This document shows positions 48,696-57,614 of a stretch of DNA of 64,000 nucleotides, piece by piece. The notes under the pieces were generated by a model, which saw only the letters and a program-made list of their open reading frames with translations, searched no databases and was not told the origin of the DNA. The translations under genes and the position numbers were made by a program. Numbering within the stretch: the stretch's first letter is position 1; each line of letters starts with the position of its first letter. Source of the stretch: Pseudoalteromonas luteoviolacea B = ATCC 29581 (GTDB lineage: Bacteria > Pseudomonadota > Gammaproteobacteria > Enterobacterales > Alteromonadaceae); assembly GCA_000333235.1 (NCBI GenBank), contig CAPN01000029.1, positions 1-64,000 on the forward strand, in the 5' to 3' direction.

Positions 48696-48722
48696 TATGA
48701 CCAATGGCTCAATAAAAAGTTC
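48696..48722 (-). promoter_or_regulatory. Sigma-E-type autoregulatory promoter of rpoE
   Basis: On the minus strand GAACTT (48717-48722), 16 nt, then TCATA (48696-48700) match the sigma-E pattern GAACTT-N16-TCNNA. The predicted start lies about 95 bp before the rpoE ATG. Confidence 0.65.
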
Positions 48723-48934
48723 TGTTTTTAAGTAAATTTTTTTAAAATATAACAATAATTAGACCGGACGCGCACCTAATTCAGTACCATCGTAAGGTAA
48801 ATCATTGTTTTAGATTATAACTTTATCTAGTTGTAATAATAGCAGATACTTTGGCGAATGGAGCGACATAAATCGCCTTACGCGTTACCTTCGTATTAAC
48901 GCTCGCGAATTTGGATAAAGGTAAAAAAGCAATT
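48723..48934. other. Intergenic region before nadB
   Basis: The nadB-proximal part of the 339-bp rpoE-nadB gap. AT-rich, with TTGTTTTAG...TTATAAC-type fragments that may be a plus-strand promoter but no clean -35/-10 pair. AAAGGT at 48917 is the best, somewhat distant, ribosome-binding site for nadB. Confidence 0.35.
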
Positions 48935-50539
48935 ATGAATGACACTAAACACCACATCACTGACGTTGTAATCATTGGTAGCGGCGCTGCCGGATTGTCA
49001 TTAGCCTTATCCTTGGCGAACTATTGTAAAGTCAGCGTAATTAGTAAAGGTGCATTGACCGAAGGTTCTACTATGTATGCCCAAGGTGGCATTGCAGCGG
49101 TTTTTGATAAACAAAATGACAGTATCGAATCTCATGTCGAGGATACACTACAAGCTGGCGCTGGTCTTTGCGATAGAGAAGCGGTGCACTATACCGCAAC
49201 TAATGCAAAACAATGTTTAAAATGGTTAATTGAACAAGGCGTGCCGTTTGATATGGAATTCGATGAAAAAGGCAAAGAACGCTTCCACCTTACCCGTGAA
49301 GGAGGACACAGCCATCGCCGCATTTTGCATGCGGCCGATGCCACAGGCAAAGCAGTCCAATCAACCCTTATCTCTCGCGTTCAAGCACATCCAGATATTA
49401 CTCTACTCGAATTTTACAACGCCATTGATTTAATTATTGATAAACAAGCGCAAGAACCCGTGGTTAAAGGGTTATACGTCTACAATCGTAAAAAAGAACA
49501 AGTTGAGTCTATTAGTGCTAAGTTTGTCGCGTTGGCAACCGGTGGTGCAAGTAAAGTGTATTTGTATACTTCCAATCCCGATGTTTCTAGCGGGGATGGT
49601 ATCGCCATGGCATGGCGTGCAGGTTGTAAAGTCGCAAACATGGAATTTAATCAGTTTCACCCTACCAGTCTCTATCATCCTGAATTGCAGAACTTTCTAA
49701 TCACCGAGGCGATGCGCGGTGAAGGTGCTCATTTAAAACGCCCTGATGGCTCGCGATTTATGCCCGACTTTGATGAACGTGCTGAGCTTGCGCCACGAGA
49801 TATTGTCGCACGAGCCATCGATTTTGAAATGAAGCGATTAGGGGCTAATTGCGTCTATCTTGATATTTCTCACAAAGATAAAGACTTTATCATCGAGCAT
49901 TTCCCGACCATTTACGCCAAGTGCTTAAGTGTCGGCCTCGATATAACGAAAGAAGCGATCCCGGTAGTGCCTGCGGCACATTACACCTGCGGCGGTGTAA
50001 TGACAGACTTTTCGGGAAAAACAGATATTAGTAACCTGTATGCGATTGGTGAAGTCGCCTATACCGGTCTACATGGTGCAAATCGCATGGCCAGTAATTC
50101 ATTACTCGAATGCATTGTTTTTGCTCATGCTGCAGCGAAAGATATTTTATCGAAAATTGAACAACATCCAGAACCTTCAGGGGTACCCGCATGGGATGAA
50201 AGTCGCGTAACAGACTCTGATGAAGAGATTGTAATCACACATAACTGGCATGAATTACGCTTATTTATGTGGGACTATGTCGGGATCGTTCGTTCAACTA
50301 AACGATTAGAGCGAGCACTGCGTCGAGTTGAGTTACTAAAACAAGAGATCCATGAGTACTACGCCAATTTCCGCGTCAGTAATAATTTACTCGAGCTGCG
50401 TAACTTAGTTCAAGTTGCTGAACTAATTATCCGCAGTGCCTTAGAGCGAAAAGAAAGCCGTGGATTACATTATACCTTGGATTATCCTGAACTCTCTGAT
50501 AATCCCATGCCAACTATCCTTAAGCCCAAAAGCAACTGA
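48935..50539 (+). CDS. nadB: L-aspartate oxidase NadB
   Basis: 534 residues. A FAD enzyme that oxidises aspartate to iminoaspartate, the first step of de novo NAD synthesis. FAD-binding [18 protein letters not shown], the succinate-dehydrogenase-like active-site blocks [46 protein letters not shown] and [20 protein letters not shown] are present. The frame begins with TTG at 48911, but ATG 48935 is the likely start and fits the usual length (about 535). Divergent from rpoE; nadA and nadC are not in the window. Confidence 0.97.
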   Translation: MNDTKHHITDVVIIGSGAAGLSLALSLANYCKVSVISKGALTEGSTMYAQGGIAAVFDKQNDSIESHVEDTLQAGAGLCDREAVHYTATNAKQCLKWLIEQGVPFDMEFDEKGKERFHLTREGGHSHRRILHAADATGKAVQSTLISRVQAHPDITLLEFYNAIDLIIDKQAQEPVVKGLYVYNRKKEQVESISAKFVALATGGASKVYLYTSNPDVSSGDGIAMAWRAGCKVANMEFNQFHPTSLYHPELQNFLITEAMRGEGAHLKRPDGSRFMPDFDERAELAPRDIVARAIDFEMKRLGANCVYLDISHKDKDFIIEHFPTIYAKCLSVGLDITKEAIPVVPAAHYTCGGVMTDFSGKTDISNLYAIGEVAYTGLHGANRMASNSLLECIVFAHAAAKDILSKIEQHPEPSGVPAWDESRVTDSDEEIVITHNWHELRLFMWDYVGIVRSTKRLERALRRVELLKQEIHEYYANFRVSNNLLELRNLVQVAELIIRSALERKESRGLHYTLDYPELSDNPMPTILKPKSN

Positions 50540-50563
50540 TCATCGGAGCAACTGTTATGCGCA

Positions 50564-50986
50564 CTAACGTATTTTATTTAGTGCGCAGCGATTCAGTCGC
50601 GACCAATCTGGCGCTGACATACTTGAGCGTACAAACCCCACTTTACGAGCCAATTGGCCATCGTTTAAAGTCAGAATCAAAAATGCATCCTGTTGATAGT
50701 CTATACGTTTAATCTTGTATCCAACTGATTTTTGGGTGTCATGCTCATTTGTAAGATAAAGGTAATTGTTGTCTAACAACATCGTACCTTTCTTCGCAAA
50801 GGTACGTTTAACTTGATACCATGAATAAATACTCGATGGTAACCAAAGCAAGAGGTAGAAGAAAAGCGAGGTTAGATTTGGGTAAAAAGAAAAGAAAAAA
50901 CTAGCACTGCATACCAGCCAAATCCACAGAAAAAGAGGATTTGGCTGATTGTTTTGAAACTCGATCCTATACGCGAACTCGGTCAA
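50564..50986 (-). CDS. ygfX: YgfX-family membrane protein
   Basis: 140 residues with two adjacent TM segments near the N-terminus (about 18-35 and 40-55) and a soluble C-terminus. The arrangement, with its ATG inside the end of sdhE (20-bp overlap), matches E. coli sdhE-ygfX. YgfX (CptA) was described as a toxin acting on MreB/FtsZ in E. coli, but that role is disputed. Sequence similarity is weak; the call rests mainly on context and topology. Confidence 0.75.
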   Translation of the reverse strand: MTEFAYRIEFQNNQPNPLFLWIWLVCSASFFFSFYPNLTSLFFYLLLWLPSSIYSWYQVKRTFAKKGTMLLDNNYLYLTNEHDTQKSVGYKIKRIDYQQDAFLILTLNDGQLARKVGFVRSSMSAPDWSRLNRCALNKIR

Positions 50987-51218
50987 GGATAAGTGCTACC
51001 ATAGGCGCTAAGATTGGATCAGGGCATTTTTCGTGCCCCATAAACCATGCAAACAGATCGGGGTCTTCGACTTCAAGCAAGCGTTGAAATACCAATTTAT
51101 CCTCTTGTGATAACGCATCATACGCGGCTTCAACAAACGGCTCTAACAATACATCGAGTTCGAGCATTCCGCGGCGACATGCCCACTTTATTCTTGCTTT
51201 TGAGTATAATTCTGACAT
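50967..51218 (-). CDS. sdhE: FAD assembly factor SdhE
   Basis: 83 residues. It promotes covalent flavinylation of SdhA and FrdA. The RGMLELD motif (WACRRGMLELDVLLEPF) and FQRLLEVEDPDLFAWFMG are diagnostic. The start at ATG 51218 is supported by TGAGG 7 nt upstream; the frame opens 4 codons earlier. Overlaps ygfX by 20 bp. Next to nadB, another flavoenzyme gene related to SdhA. Confidence 0.95.
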   Translation of the reverse strand: MSELYSKARIKWACRRGMLELDVLLEPFVEAAYDALSQEDKLVFQRLLEVEDPDLFAWFMGHEKCPDPILAPMVALILDRVRV

Positions 51219-51264
51219 CACAAACCTCATAATTGATCGGGTTAGAGTCTAACAAATAGTTCTG

Positions 51265-51480
51265 CCCTGCTCCAGTTGAAATAGCAAGGCATTGAATGCT
51301 GGTAATGGCTTTCCCCAAATCAAACTCAATAACGTGGGATAAACGTCTGTAAAACTGCCGTTGAGAGCGCCACTTGCATTGATATGAGAATTTAAAAGCT
51401 ACCAATTCTCGCCTTTGCGTGCTGAGAAATAGAAACACGGTGAGGCATTGAACCAAGTACCTTCAAGTTACTTAGGTATA
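51265..51480. repeat. MITE-like repeat element, copy B (degenerate)
   Basis: About 215 bp between divergent sdhE and ygfZ. The core at 51285-51312 (CAAGGCATTG...GGTAATGGCTTT) and the right end (GGTGAGGCATTGAA...CTTCAAGTTACTTAGGTATA, to 51480) are homologous to the element at 17584-17829, in the same orientation. The left terminal repeat is eroded, so the left boundary is approximate. The ORF crossing it is not a gene. Confidence 0.6.
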
Positions 51481-51500
51481 GTTCTCTCGTATCATAAAAT

Positions 51501-51515
51501 GCGCTATTATAGCGC
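51501..51515. promoter_or_regulatory. Palindrome in the ygfZ promoter region
   Basis: GCGCTATTATAGCGC is a perfect 15-bp palindrome that contains a TATTAT/TATAGC -10-like core. It lies 26-40 bp before the ygfZ ATG and could be part of its promoter; no good -35 was found. Confidence 0.35.
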
Positions 51516-51540
51516 GAAGTAATATGCTGCGAACGAGAGG

Positions 51541-52464
51541 ATGTTATACGTGCTAGCCACTGCTTTTACCTTAAACGATGAACTAATCCAACTTGAAGGC
51601 CAAGATAAGCTCAGTTATTTACACGGACAGATCACTCAAGACGTTAATTTAGTCACGCCAGAGCGATTTAAATGGGCGGGTCATTGTAGTCCTAAAGGAA
51701 AGTTATGGGGTGTTTTTCGTTTATTTAAGCACCTTGAAAGTTATTTTTTACTCGGCTCACCAGCTGAGATAGCAGCATCATTACGCGAGCTTAAAAAATA
51801 TGGCGTATTCGCAAAAGTAGAGATCCACCACCCTGAATTTGCCATTACTGGTTTAATTACCCAAGATCAAGCTACCGTAAGCCACTTGCTTGGCTTTGAG
51901 TTTGCACAAGATGCTACTTGTTTTCACAACGAGCAAGGCGATGCGCTACTGCGACTTGACGCAACGCGTTTAATCTTAATTCAACACGAGAAACGTACAC
52001 TTCCCGAACAAATTGTTTACCAAGAAGACAATGCAAGTTGGTATCGTGCTTCTCACCTAGCTGGCGAACCACGTCTTGGTAGTAGCGGTGTTGATGAATA
52101 CGTCCCGCAAATGGTCAACTTACAAGCACTTGACGGCATTTCATTTAAGAAAGGCTGCTATACAGGTCAAGAAACCGTGGCCCGAATGCGCTATCTTGGA
52201 AAAAACAAACGTGCAATGTACATTGCTACCGGTAAGTTAACGCATTTACCTACCGAGCTTGATTTAGAAATGGCGCTTGAAGACAATTGGCGTCGAGCGA
52301 ATTCACCCATTGATTTTAGCTTTGATCCTAAAAGCGGTGAATTCAGCGCACTCATCGTATTGCCAAACGACGCCACATTAGACACAGTCCTGCGATTTAA
52401 ATCAGTACCTGAGCGCCAATTAAAATTGCATGCTCTCCCTTATTCATTAGAAGACCCGCAATAG
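51541..52464 (+). CDS. ygfZ: tRNA-modifying protein YgfZ (folate-binding, Fe-S related)
   Basis: 307 residues, GcvT-like fold. The signature KGCYTGQETVARMRYLGKNKR (residues about 204-223) with its reactive Cys is diagnostic. YgfZ uses tetrahydrofolate to help synthesise or repair certain [4Fe-4S] enzymes such as MiaB. The ATG at 51541 directly abuts GAGAGG, too close for a Shine-Dalgarno; the in-frame GTG at 51550 would have ideal 9-nt spacing, so the true start may be three codons later. Followed 8 bp later by slyD. Confidence 0.95.
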   Translation: MLYVLATAFTLNDELIQLEGQDKLSYLHGQITQDVNLVTPERFKWAGHCSPKGKLWGVFRLFKHLESYFLLGSPAEIAASLRELKKYGVFAKVEIHHPEFAITGLITQDQATVSHLLGFEFAQDATCFHNEQGDALLRLDATRLILIQHEKRTLPEQIVYQEDNASWYRASHLAGEPRLGSSGVDEYVPQMVNLQALDGISFKKGCYTGQETVARMRYLGKNKRAMYIATGKLTHLPTELDLEMALEDNWRRANSPIDFSFDPKSGEFSALIVLPNDATLDTVLRFKSVPERQLKLHALPYSLEDPQ

Positions 52465-52472
52465 GAAACACC

Positions 52473-52985
52473 ATGAAAATTCAACAAAACGCGGTTGTTA
52501 AGTTGCACTATGCTGTGCTCGACAACGAAAAAAACACCATTGATAACACCTTTGACGAAGCACCTATGGAAGTTATCATTGGCGCGGGTTATTTAATCCC
52601 TGGTCTTGAAGACGCGCTGATCGGTAAATCAGCTGGCGATACTTTAAGCGTCAGCGTACCGCCTGAAAAAGGCTATGGTGAGCGTTACGATAATCTTACT
52701 CAAGCTGTACCTAAATCAATGTTTGAAGGTATGGAAATTGAAGTGGGTATGCAATTTCGTGCAACCACCGACGAAGGCGATCAGCTTGTAGTTATTATTG
52801 GTATTGAAGGGGATGATGTAATTGTCGATGGTAATCATCCCTTATCTGGTATCACCTTAAACTTTGATGTAGAGATTATCGATGTTCGTGAAGCAACGGC
52901 TGACGAACTAGAGCATGGACACGTTCACGGTGAAGGTTGCAATCATGGACACCATCACCATGATGGTTGCGATCACGACCATTAA
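52473..52985 (+). CDS. slyD: FKBP-type peptidyl-prolyl isomerase SlyD
   Basis: 170 residues. A cytosolic prolyl isomerase/chaperone with an inserted IF domain and a metal-binding tail. Catalytic FKBP core: VKLHYAVLDNEKNTIDNTFDE, IGAGYLIPGLEDALIGKSAGD and VPPEKGYGERYDN; the tail from about 149 is rich in His with two Cys (HGEGCNHGHHHHDGCDHDH) and would bind nickel or zinc. Shorter tail than E. coli (196 residues). It follows ygfZ by 8 bp, and a terminator follows. Confidence 0.95.
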   Translation: MKIQQNAVVKLHYAVLDNEKNTIDNTFDEAPMEVIIGAGYLIPGLEDALIGKSAGDTLSVSVPPEKGYGERYDNLTQAVPKSMFEGMEIEVGMQFRATTDEGDQLVVIIGIEGDDVIVDGNHPLSGITLNFDVEIIDVREATADELEHGHVHGEGCNHGHHHHDGCDHDH

Positions 52986-53000
52986 GGTATCTTGGGTAAT

Positions 53001-53037
53001 AAAACCCAAAGTAGCTGTTGGGCCACTTTGGGTTTTT
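53001..53037 (+). terminator. Rho-independent terminator of ygfZ-slyD
   Basis: 12-bp stem AAAACCCAAAGT / ACTTTGGGTTTT around a 12-nt loop that can itself pair partly, followed by T's, 16 bp after the slyD stop. It also ends convergent transcription from the minus-strand gene at 53053. Confidence 0.88.
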
Positions 53038-53052
53038 AACTTACACTAGGTG

Positions 53053-53490
53053 TCATTTTTCTTGAATGGTGACTTTCTCTTCCATCAAGTCGGTTAATTT
53101 TCTCTGTTGATTGGTACCAATGCGGACTTGAGTATCATCTTGCAAAGTAAATTCAACTGCGCGAAAGCCATTAACACCGTAAACCCAACCATCGTGGGTA
53201 ATACGGACACCAATTCCATGCGACCATGAATTAATTACCGGTTTTACTGATTTAATTTCCTCAAAGCGCAGTGATTTTTTAAAGACCCCTGGACCGAACC
53301 ACCAGCTGATCTTTTCGTCATCAACTTGAACGGTTAATGTGCCAAATAGCAGAGCCATAATCAGCAGTAAGGAAAGAAAACCCACTATCGCGACATTTGA
53401 ACCAGTCAACACCCAAGCGACACCAACAAAGCTTGCAATCCAAGCTAGCAACCCCCAAATAAACCATCCAAACTGTGTGTGTTTATACAT
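53053..53490 (-). CDS. Small membrane protein with PH-like domain, unknown function
   Basis: 145 residues. Two TM helices (about 9-28 and 32-50) are followed by a beta-rich soluble region (FGTLTVQVDDEKISWWFGPGVFKKSLRFEEIKSVK as strands, then GIGVRITHDGWVYGVNGFRAVEFTL) that resembles bacterial PH/DUF-type membrane proteins. No enzymatic motif. 7 bp downstream of the DUF481-like gene, so cotranscribed with it. Confidence 0.7.
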   Translation of the reverse strand: MYKHTQFGWFIWGLLAWIASFVGVAWVLTGSNVAIVGFLSLLLIMALLFGTLTVQVDDEKISWWFGPGVFKKSLRFEEIKSVKPVINSWSHGIGVRITHDGWVYGVNGFRAVEFTLQDDTQVRIGTNQQRKLTDLMEEKVTIQEK

Positions 53491-53497
53491 AAATTCC

Positions 53498-54310
53498 TCA
53501 GAAACTATAAACGAGTGTTACCCCAAGCTCAGTATCACGGGAGGTTTTCCCTTCAACCGGCTCCGTGTTATAGCGATAGGTATAAGCAGCTTTTAACGAA
53601 ACTCCACCAATTACTTGGCTGATTAACGCCGTTTCAGATTTAAGCCTTGAGTTAAGCCCAGAAAGTGATTTTTCAATACTGAGATCTTGGTTAAAGCGCG
53701 TGCGTGTTGATACTAGCCGCTCCCACTGCAACGCGACCCTCACAAGGTAGCCTCGTTGAATTTGTCGGTCTTCGGGAAGAACACCCGGTTTTTCTTCAGG
53801 GCGAGATAAATCCAAACCAGGACCGATATCAAAATCGACGGTATTTTTAGTACCTTGATATAGACGATTACCATAACCTGTCGCAATCGTAGTGTTGTAC
53901 TCTAAACCATCAAATCTGTTTTGCTCATAATCACCATAGATAAAAAGTGATGCACGTTTATCAGTGAGTTTATAATTCCCTTGCGCCGAGGCAAAAAAAC
54001 GGGACGCCGTAATTTCACGATCGCCAGTCTCTGAATCAATGTCTTGACGAAATAAACCATCAAATTTAAATTGGTTACGCCAAATCTCAAAGTCTTGATA
54101 AAAGTTACTGCGTAGCTTTATCGAGTTGGATTGCCTGTTACCCCGGTTAACAATAAACCCAAATTCCGTATCACCATACAGAAGCTCCCCTTCATGTAAC
54201 TGATGGATTTCGGCTTCTGACATGTCACCATATTCATGAAAATCTTCAAACGGATCGGCAGCTTGGCAACACGCACTTACAAAACTAAAAAGTGCTAGGT
54301 ATTTATTCAC
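53498..54310 (-). CDS. DUF481-family outer-membrane beta-barrel
   Basis: 270 residues with a signal peptide (cleavage near CCQA). The rest is alternating beta strands of the DUF481 (salt-stress-induced outer-membrane protein, YdiY-like) type: ELLYGDTEFGFIVNRGNRQSNSIKLRS near residues 43-68, ANFFAS-like RFFASAQGNYKLTDK, and a C-terminal strand ending in aromatic VTLVYSF, the BAM recognition signal. Substrate or role unknown. Upstream of the PH-like gene in a two-gene operon. Confidence 0.8.
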   Translation of the reverse strand: MNKYLALFSFVSACCQAADPFEDFHEYGDMSEAEIHQLHEGELLYGDTEFGFIVNRGNRQSNSIKLRSNFYQDFEIWRNQFKFDGLFRQDIDSETGDREITASRFFASAQGNYKLTDKRASLFIYGDYEQNRFDGLEYNTTIATGYGNRLYQGTKNTVDFDIGPGLDLSRPEEKPGVLPEDRQIQRGYLVRVALQWERLVSTRTRFNQDLSIEKSLSGLNSRLKSETALISQVIGGVSLKAAYTYRYNTEPVEGKTSRDTELGVTLVYSF

Positions 54311-54338
54311 GCGTATTCTTACTTCTTATTGAATCGAA

Positions 54339-54656
54339 CTACTCTGCTCGTGTCCACAACACATGACAAAACGGCGCATCGATGTCACGACTGATCAAAA
54401 TTTTTGCAAATACAATGTCCTGGTCATCAGATTCGAGACCAACGAGTACTTGTACAAACGCTTCAGGTTCGATTTCAAGTGCAACGAACTCTGCCCAACT
54501 GTCATCAGGTTCACTGTCCTCAATAAAACCTGCGTCCTCGCGATGTTCGTTAAACAAGTCAATATCCGCATCCGTTAAATTATCAGGCGCCATTTCAAGA
54601 AAAATTTCGTAGGCTTGATGCGTTGCGTCTTCAACGCTTAAGAGTCTTGCAGACAT
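54339..54656 (-). CDS. yciU: dsDNA-mimic protein, YciU/HI1450 family
   Basis: 105 residues, strongly acidic. The pattern ATHQAYEIFLEMAPDNLTDAD, LFNEHREDAG and IVFAKILISRDIDAPFCHVLW matches E. coli YciU and H. influenzae HI1450 (DUF440). The Haemophilus structure imitates the charge of double-stranded DNA and binds HU. Acts in the cytosol, probably by titrating a DNA-binding protein. The gene stands alone, 28 bp before the DUF481 gene. Confidence 0.92.
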   Translation of the reverse strand: MSARLLSVEDATHQAYEIFLEMAPDNLTDADIDLFNEHREDAGFIEDSEPDDSWAEFVALEIEPEAFVQVLVGLESDDQDIVFAKILISRDIDAPFCHVLWTRAE

Positions 54657-54804
54657 AATTTATTCTCAATCAAAAATTCTTAGACTATCATATCAAAATA
54701 CACAGTTTATGAACCCTTTAAAGCGGCAGAATTTAGAAAAAAGCTTGCTTTTCGATTGCGCCTCTCTTTAAGGTAATACTTATATCTGAATAAAAACTCT
54801 AATT

Positions 54805-55590
54805 ATGATAAATCTTGATGTAGTAGACCAAGTTGCTTGGGTTACGTTGCAACGACCCGAAAAGCAAAACGCATTATCATTTGAGATGTTCAAGTCTCTC
54901 GATAAAATCGCTAAACAACTCAAAAAAGATAAGCAACTTCGAGCTGTTGTGATCCAAGGTTCTGGTGAGCACTTTAGCTCAGGCTTAGATGTAAAAAGCG
55001 TAGTAAAATCACCAAGTAAAATCCTCCAGTTACTTTGGAAGTGGCTGCCGGGCAATGCCAATTTAGTGCAGCGTGTGGTGCTTCGTTGGCAAGCATTACC
55101 GGTACCAGTATTTGCTTTAATCCGCGGGAATTGTTTAGGCGGAGGGTTACAAATCGCACTTGGGTGTGATTTTCGTATTGCTTCATCTGATGCCCGATTT
55201 GCTATTTTAGAATCGCGCTGGGGGCTGTGTCCTGATATGGGAGCAACGATCCATTTACCCGCACAATTAAACTACGACGACGCACTGTGGCTCAGTATGA
55301 GTGCTGAAACCATTTCAGCAAAAAACGCTAAAGAAATAGGCCTAATTACTCATCTCTGTGATGACCCAAAAGCCCGTTGCATTGAGTTAATAGCACAGCT
55401 CAGTGAGCGCTCTCCAGATGCATTAGCGAAAATCAAAGCGCTCTGTCAACATGCGTATCACTCTCATGAGCGTACACTTTTAAGTAAAGAAACGCTCTCA
55501 CAAATACAGTTACTCGGCACCAAAAATACTCGTATTGTTATGAAAAATAACCAAACCACCGAACACATGCCCTTTGCACCAAGAAAATAG
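54805..55590 (+). CDS. Crotonase/enoyl-CoA hydratase family protein
   Basis: 261 residues. Crotonase fold with the oxyanion-hole segments GEHFSSGLDVKSV and IRGNCLGGGLQIALGCDFRIAS. The catalytic Glu positions appear as FAILESRWGLCPDMG, with one acidic residue rather than the full hydratase pair, so true hydratase activity is uncertain; it may be an isomerase or thioesterase-like member. Followed 11 bp later by the MscS-type channel, probably one transcript. No fatty-acid operon nearby. Confidence 0.85.
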   Translation: MINLDVVDQVAWVTLQRPEKQNALSFEMFKSLDKIAKQLKKDKQLRAVVIQGSGEHFSSGLDVKSVVKSPSKILQLLWKWLPGNANLVQRVVLRWQALPVPVFALIRGNCLGGGLQIALGCDFRIASSDARFAILESRWGLCPDMGATIHLPAQLNYDDALWLSMSAETISAKNAKEIGLITHLCDDPKARCIELIAQLSERSPDALAKIKALCQHAYHSHERTLLSKETLSQIQLLGTKNTRIVMKNNQTTEHMPFAPRK

Positions 55591-55601
55591 GAAGGATGGA
55601 C

Positions 55602-56423
55602 ATGATCCAACAAGAAATTAAGTTTATTGAACATTATTATCAAGTAATTAGCGAATACTTGATGACTTATAGCATGCAACTTGTTGGTGCGTTACTTATC
55701 CTTATTTTTGGCTTGTGGGTCGCTAAAAAACTCCGCAGTGTCATTGCTGCACTAATGTCTAAACACAATATGGACATTACGTTAACCAATTTTGTCAGTA
55801 ATGTGGTCAAAGTGCTGATCATTGTCATGTTTGTGATCATTGCACTAGGAAAAGTAGGGATAAGTGTCACGCCTTTTGTCGCTGCGATCGGTGCAGCGTC
55901 GCTCGGCGCAGGTTTAGCTTTGCAAGGTATGCTGTCTAATTATGGGGCAGGTTTGGCAATTATTGCGACACGACCTTTTGTTGTGGGTGACACCATCGAA
56001 GTGAATGGGATTAGTGGCTTGGTTAAAGACATTTTACTCGGTCACACCATTTTAGTGGACGAAGAGCAAGTTGAAATCACCATTCCTAATAAACAAATCA
56101 TTGGTGAAGTACTGCATAATTCCTTTGCGCATTCATTAGTGAAAGGGGAGATTGGTATTGCCTATAGTGCCGATCACAAACAAGCTATTGATCTGATAAA
56201 GCAAATATTAACTTCCCACGTCAATGTTGCCAGTCAGCCATTATCTAAAGTAGGGATCGAGAATTTTGCCGATAGTGCTGTTGTGATAAGTTACCGTTAC
56301 TGGGTGCCTACCGACAAAATCATTGAATCTCGATTGGAGATTAATGCTCAAGTTTACGAAGCAATCCAAGCTGCCTGTATTGAGATTCCGTTCCCACAAC
56401 GGATTGTTACCTTAAAGCAATAA
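55602..56423 (+). CDS. Small mechanosensitive ion channel (MscS family)
   Basis: 273 residues. Three TM helices with the pore helix FVAAIGAASLGAGLALQGMLSNYGAGLAII (as GAASLGAGLALQGML, Gly/Ala-packed TM3), then the beta domain RPFVVGDTIEVNGISGLVKDI and a C-terminal cytosolic cage domain. It gates on membrane tension during hypo-osmotic shock. The start at 55602 has AAGGA at correct spacing; ATG 55596 is too close to that site. Terminator follows at once. Confidence 0.93.
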   Translation: MIQQEIKFIEHYYQVISEYLMTYSMQLVGALLILIFGLWVAKKLRSVIAALMSKHNMDITLTNFVSNVVKVLIIVMFVIIALGKVGISVTPFVAAIGAASLGAGLALQGMLSNYGAGLAIIATRPFVVGDTIEVNGISGLVKDILLGHTILVDEEQVEITIPNKQIIGEVLHNSFAHSLVKGEIGIAYSADHKQAIDLIKQILTSHVNVASQPLSKVGIENFADSAVVISYRYWVPTDKIIESRLEINAQVYEAIQAACIEIPFPQRIVTLKQ

Positions 56424-56450
56424 ATAAGGGGCAGTTTGCCCCTTATTTTT
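56422..56450. terminator. Terminator between mscS-like gene and the GNAT-C39 gene
   Basis: 11-bp stem AATAAGGGGCA / TGCCCCTTATT with GTT loop and T5. It starts inside the stop codon of the channel gene and separates convergent transcripts. Confidence 0.92.
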
Positions 56451-56474
56451 ACTCAGTATCAATGGATAACTTAC

Positions 56475-57614
56475 TTAAATAATTTCGTTGTCATGTAAAG
56501 TGATCAATGCTCTTAAACGTTTAGAACCAAAGCTGCTCATTTTTTCAAAATCGGCTTTAGCAATTGGCACATGCTGGCAATCAATTGCAAATTGATTGGT
56601 AGCAAGTTCAGGATCATGTACATAAATACAATGGCTGTCCATTGCGGTAATACACACCCAATGCGGCGCTTTTTTACCATCCAACCGATAAGTACTGATA
56701 AGCGCAAGTATTCGCTTACCCGAATTAAGCATATTCTCAACGTCGTTTAGCTTAATTTCTTCGTAATGAATTTCCACACCGCAAGACGACGCTTTAGTAA
56801 CAAAATCATCATGAACTAACGCCATGATGGCCTTTTTCTTGTCACTGCGCACACCTTCTAAAAACAAAGGTCCTTGCTGGTTAATATACACCGCCGTACT
56901 ATAGCGGCGATATTGAGCGGATAGCGCTAGCCCTATCGGATGACAACCACCATGACCACTGGTCATAAAAATGGTTGTTGCCTCACGCCAAATCTCTAAC
57001 TCTTCTAATTGACTCGGTTCAAACTGCGGCGATAAACTCGCCATCGCCATCATCAGTGCTGCAGGTCCACACGTAAATTCGGTGGTTTGCATGTACCAAG
57101 GCACATGAAATTGCACACCTTCTCCAGTGAAATGTGCGATCTGCTTTTGCATCCGCAATGCTTCGCTACCATCGCCATAATAGTCGCTATACGCACCAAA
57201 CGTTTTATAGCCAAAGCGTTCATATAACTTAATTGCACGATGATTATTAATCGACACTTCGAGCCTTAAATACCCTCGCCCACGACGCTGCGCTTCGTCC
57301 TCTAATGCTTCGAGTAACTGCTCTGCGATACCTTGGCCTCGTGCACGTGGCGCAACAGCCAAAGAATACAGACGGGCCAATCGAGTGCCTTTTAAACACC
57401 ACACTAAACCATAACCAAGGAGCTGATTGCCAACATGGGCAACCAGCAAAATACCATGTTTTACTTCAATCCAGCGTTTTAAACTGCGACGACTCAAGCG
57501 GTCATTCGCAAAACACGCTACTTCAATTTCAAGTAGCGCTTCTAGGTCATCTAACGTGGCAACGCGAAGCGCAACTTGCGCCTTCACATCTACAGCAAGC
57601 GCTGCATTAGTCAT
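56475..57614 (-). CDS. GNAT acetyltransferase fused to a C39-like cysteine peptidase
   Basis: 379 residues. An N-terminal GNAT domain (about 12-160; RLYSLAVAPRARGQGIAEQLLEALEDEA, cited here by its core VAPRARGQGIAEQLL) is fused to a C39/papain-like peptidase domain (about 165-375). The peptidase triad looks intact: Cys182 in TEFTCGPAALMMA, His318 in APHWVCITA and Asp near 334 in YVHDPELA. C39 peptidases usually clip double-glycine leaders of peptide natural products; here there is no ABC transporter. The ATG lies 8 bp inside the upstream RimK-like gene, so the two are coupled and likely act on the same peptide. Confidence 0.88.
   Translation of the reverse strand: MTNAALAVDVKAQVALRVATLDDLEALLEIEVACFANDRLSRRSLKRWIEVKHGILLVAHVGNQLLGYGLVWCLKGTRLARLYSLAVAPRARGQGIAEQLLEALEDEAQRRGRGYLRLEVSINNHRAIKLYERFGYKTFGAYSDYYGDGSEALRMQKQIAHFTGEGVQFHVPWYMQTTEFTCGPAALMMAMASLSPQFEPSQLEELEIWREATTIFMTSGHGGCHPIGLALSAQYRRYSTAVYINQQGPLFLEGVRSDKKKAIMALVHDDFVTKASSCGVEIHYEEIKLNDVENMLNSGKRILALISTYRLDGKKAPHWVCITAMDSHCIYVHDPELATNQFAIDCQHVPIAKADFEKMSSFGSKRLRALITLHDNEII

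Noticed and set aside
51130..51456. 108-codon minus-strand ORF across sdhE start and repeat copy B
   Set aside because: It overlaps the real sdhE N-terminus in another frame and lies in a repeat; such repeat-derived ORFs are spurious.
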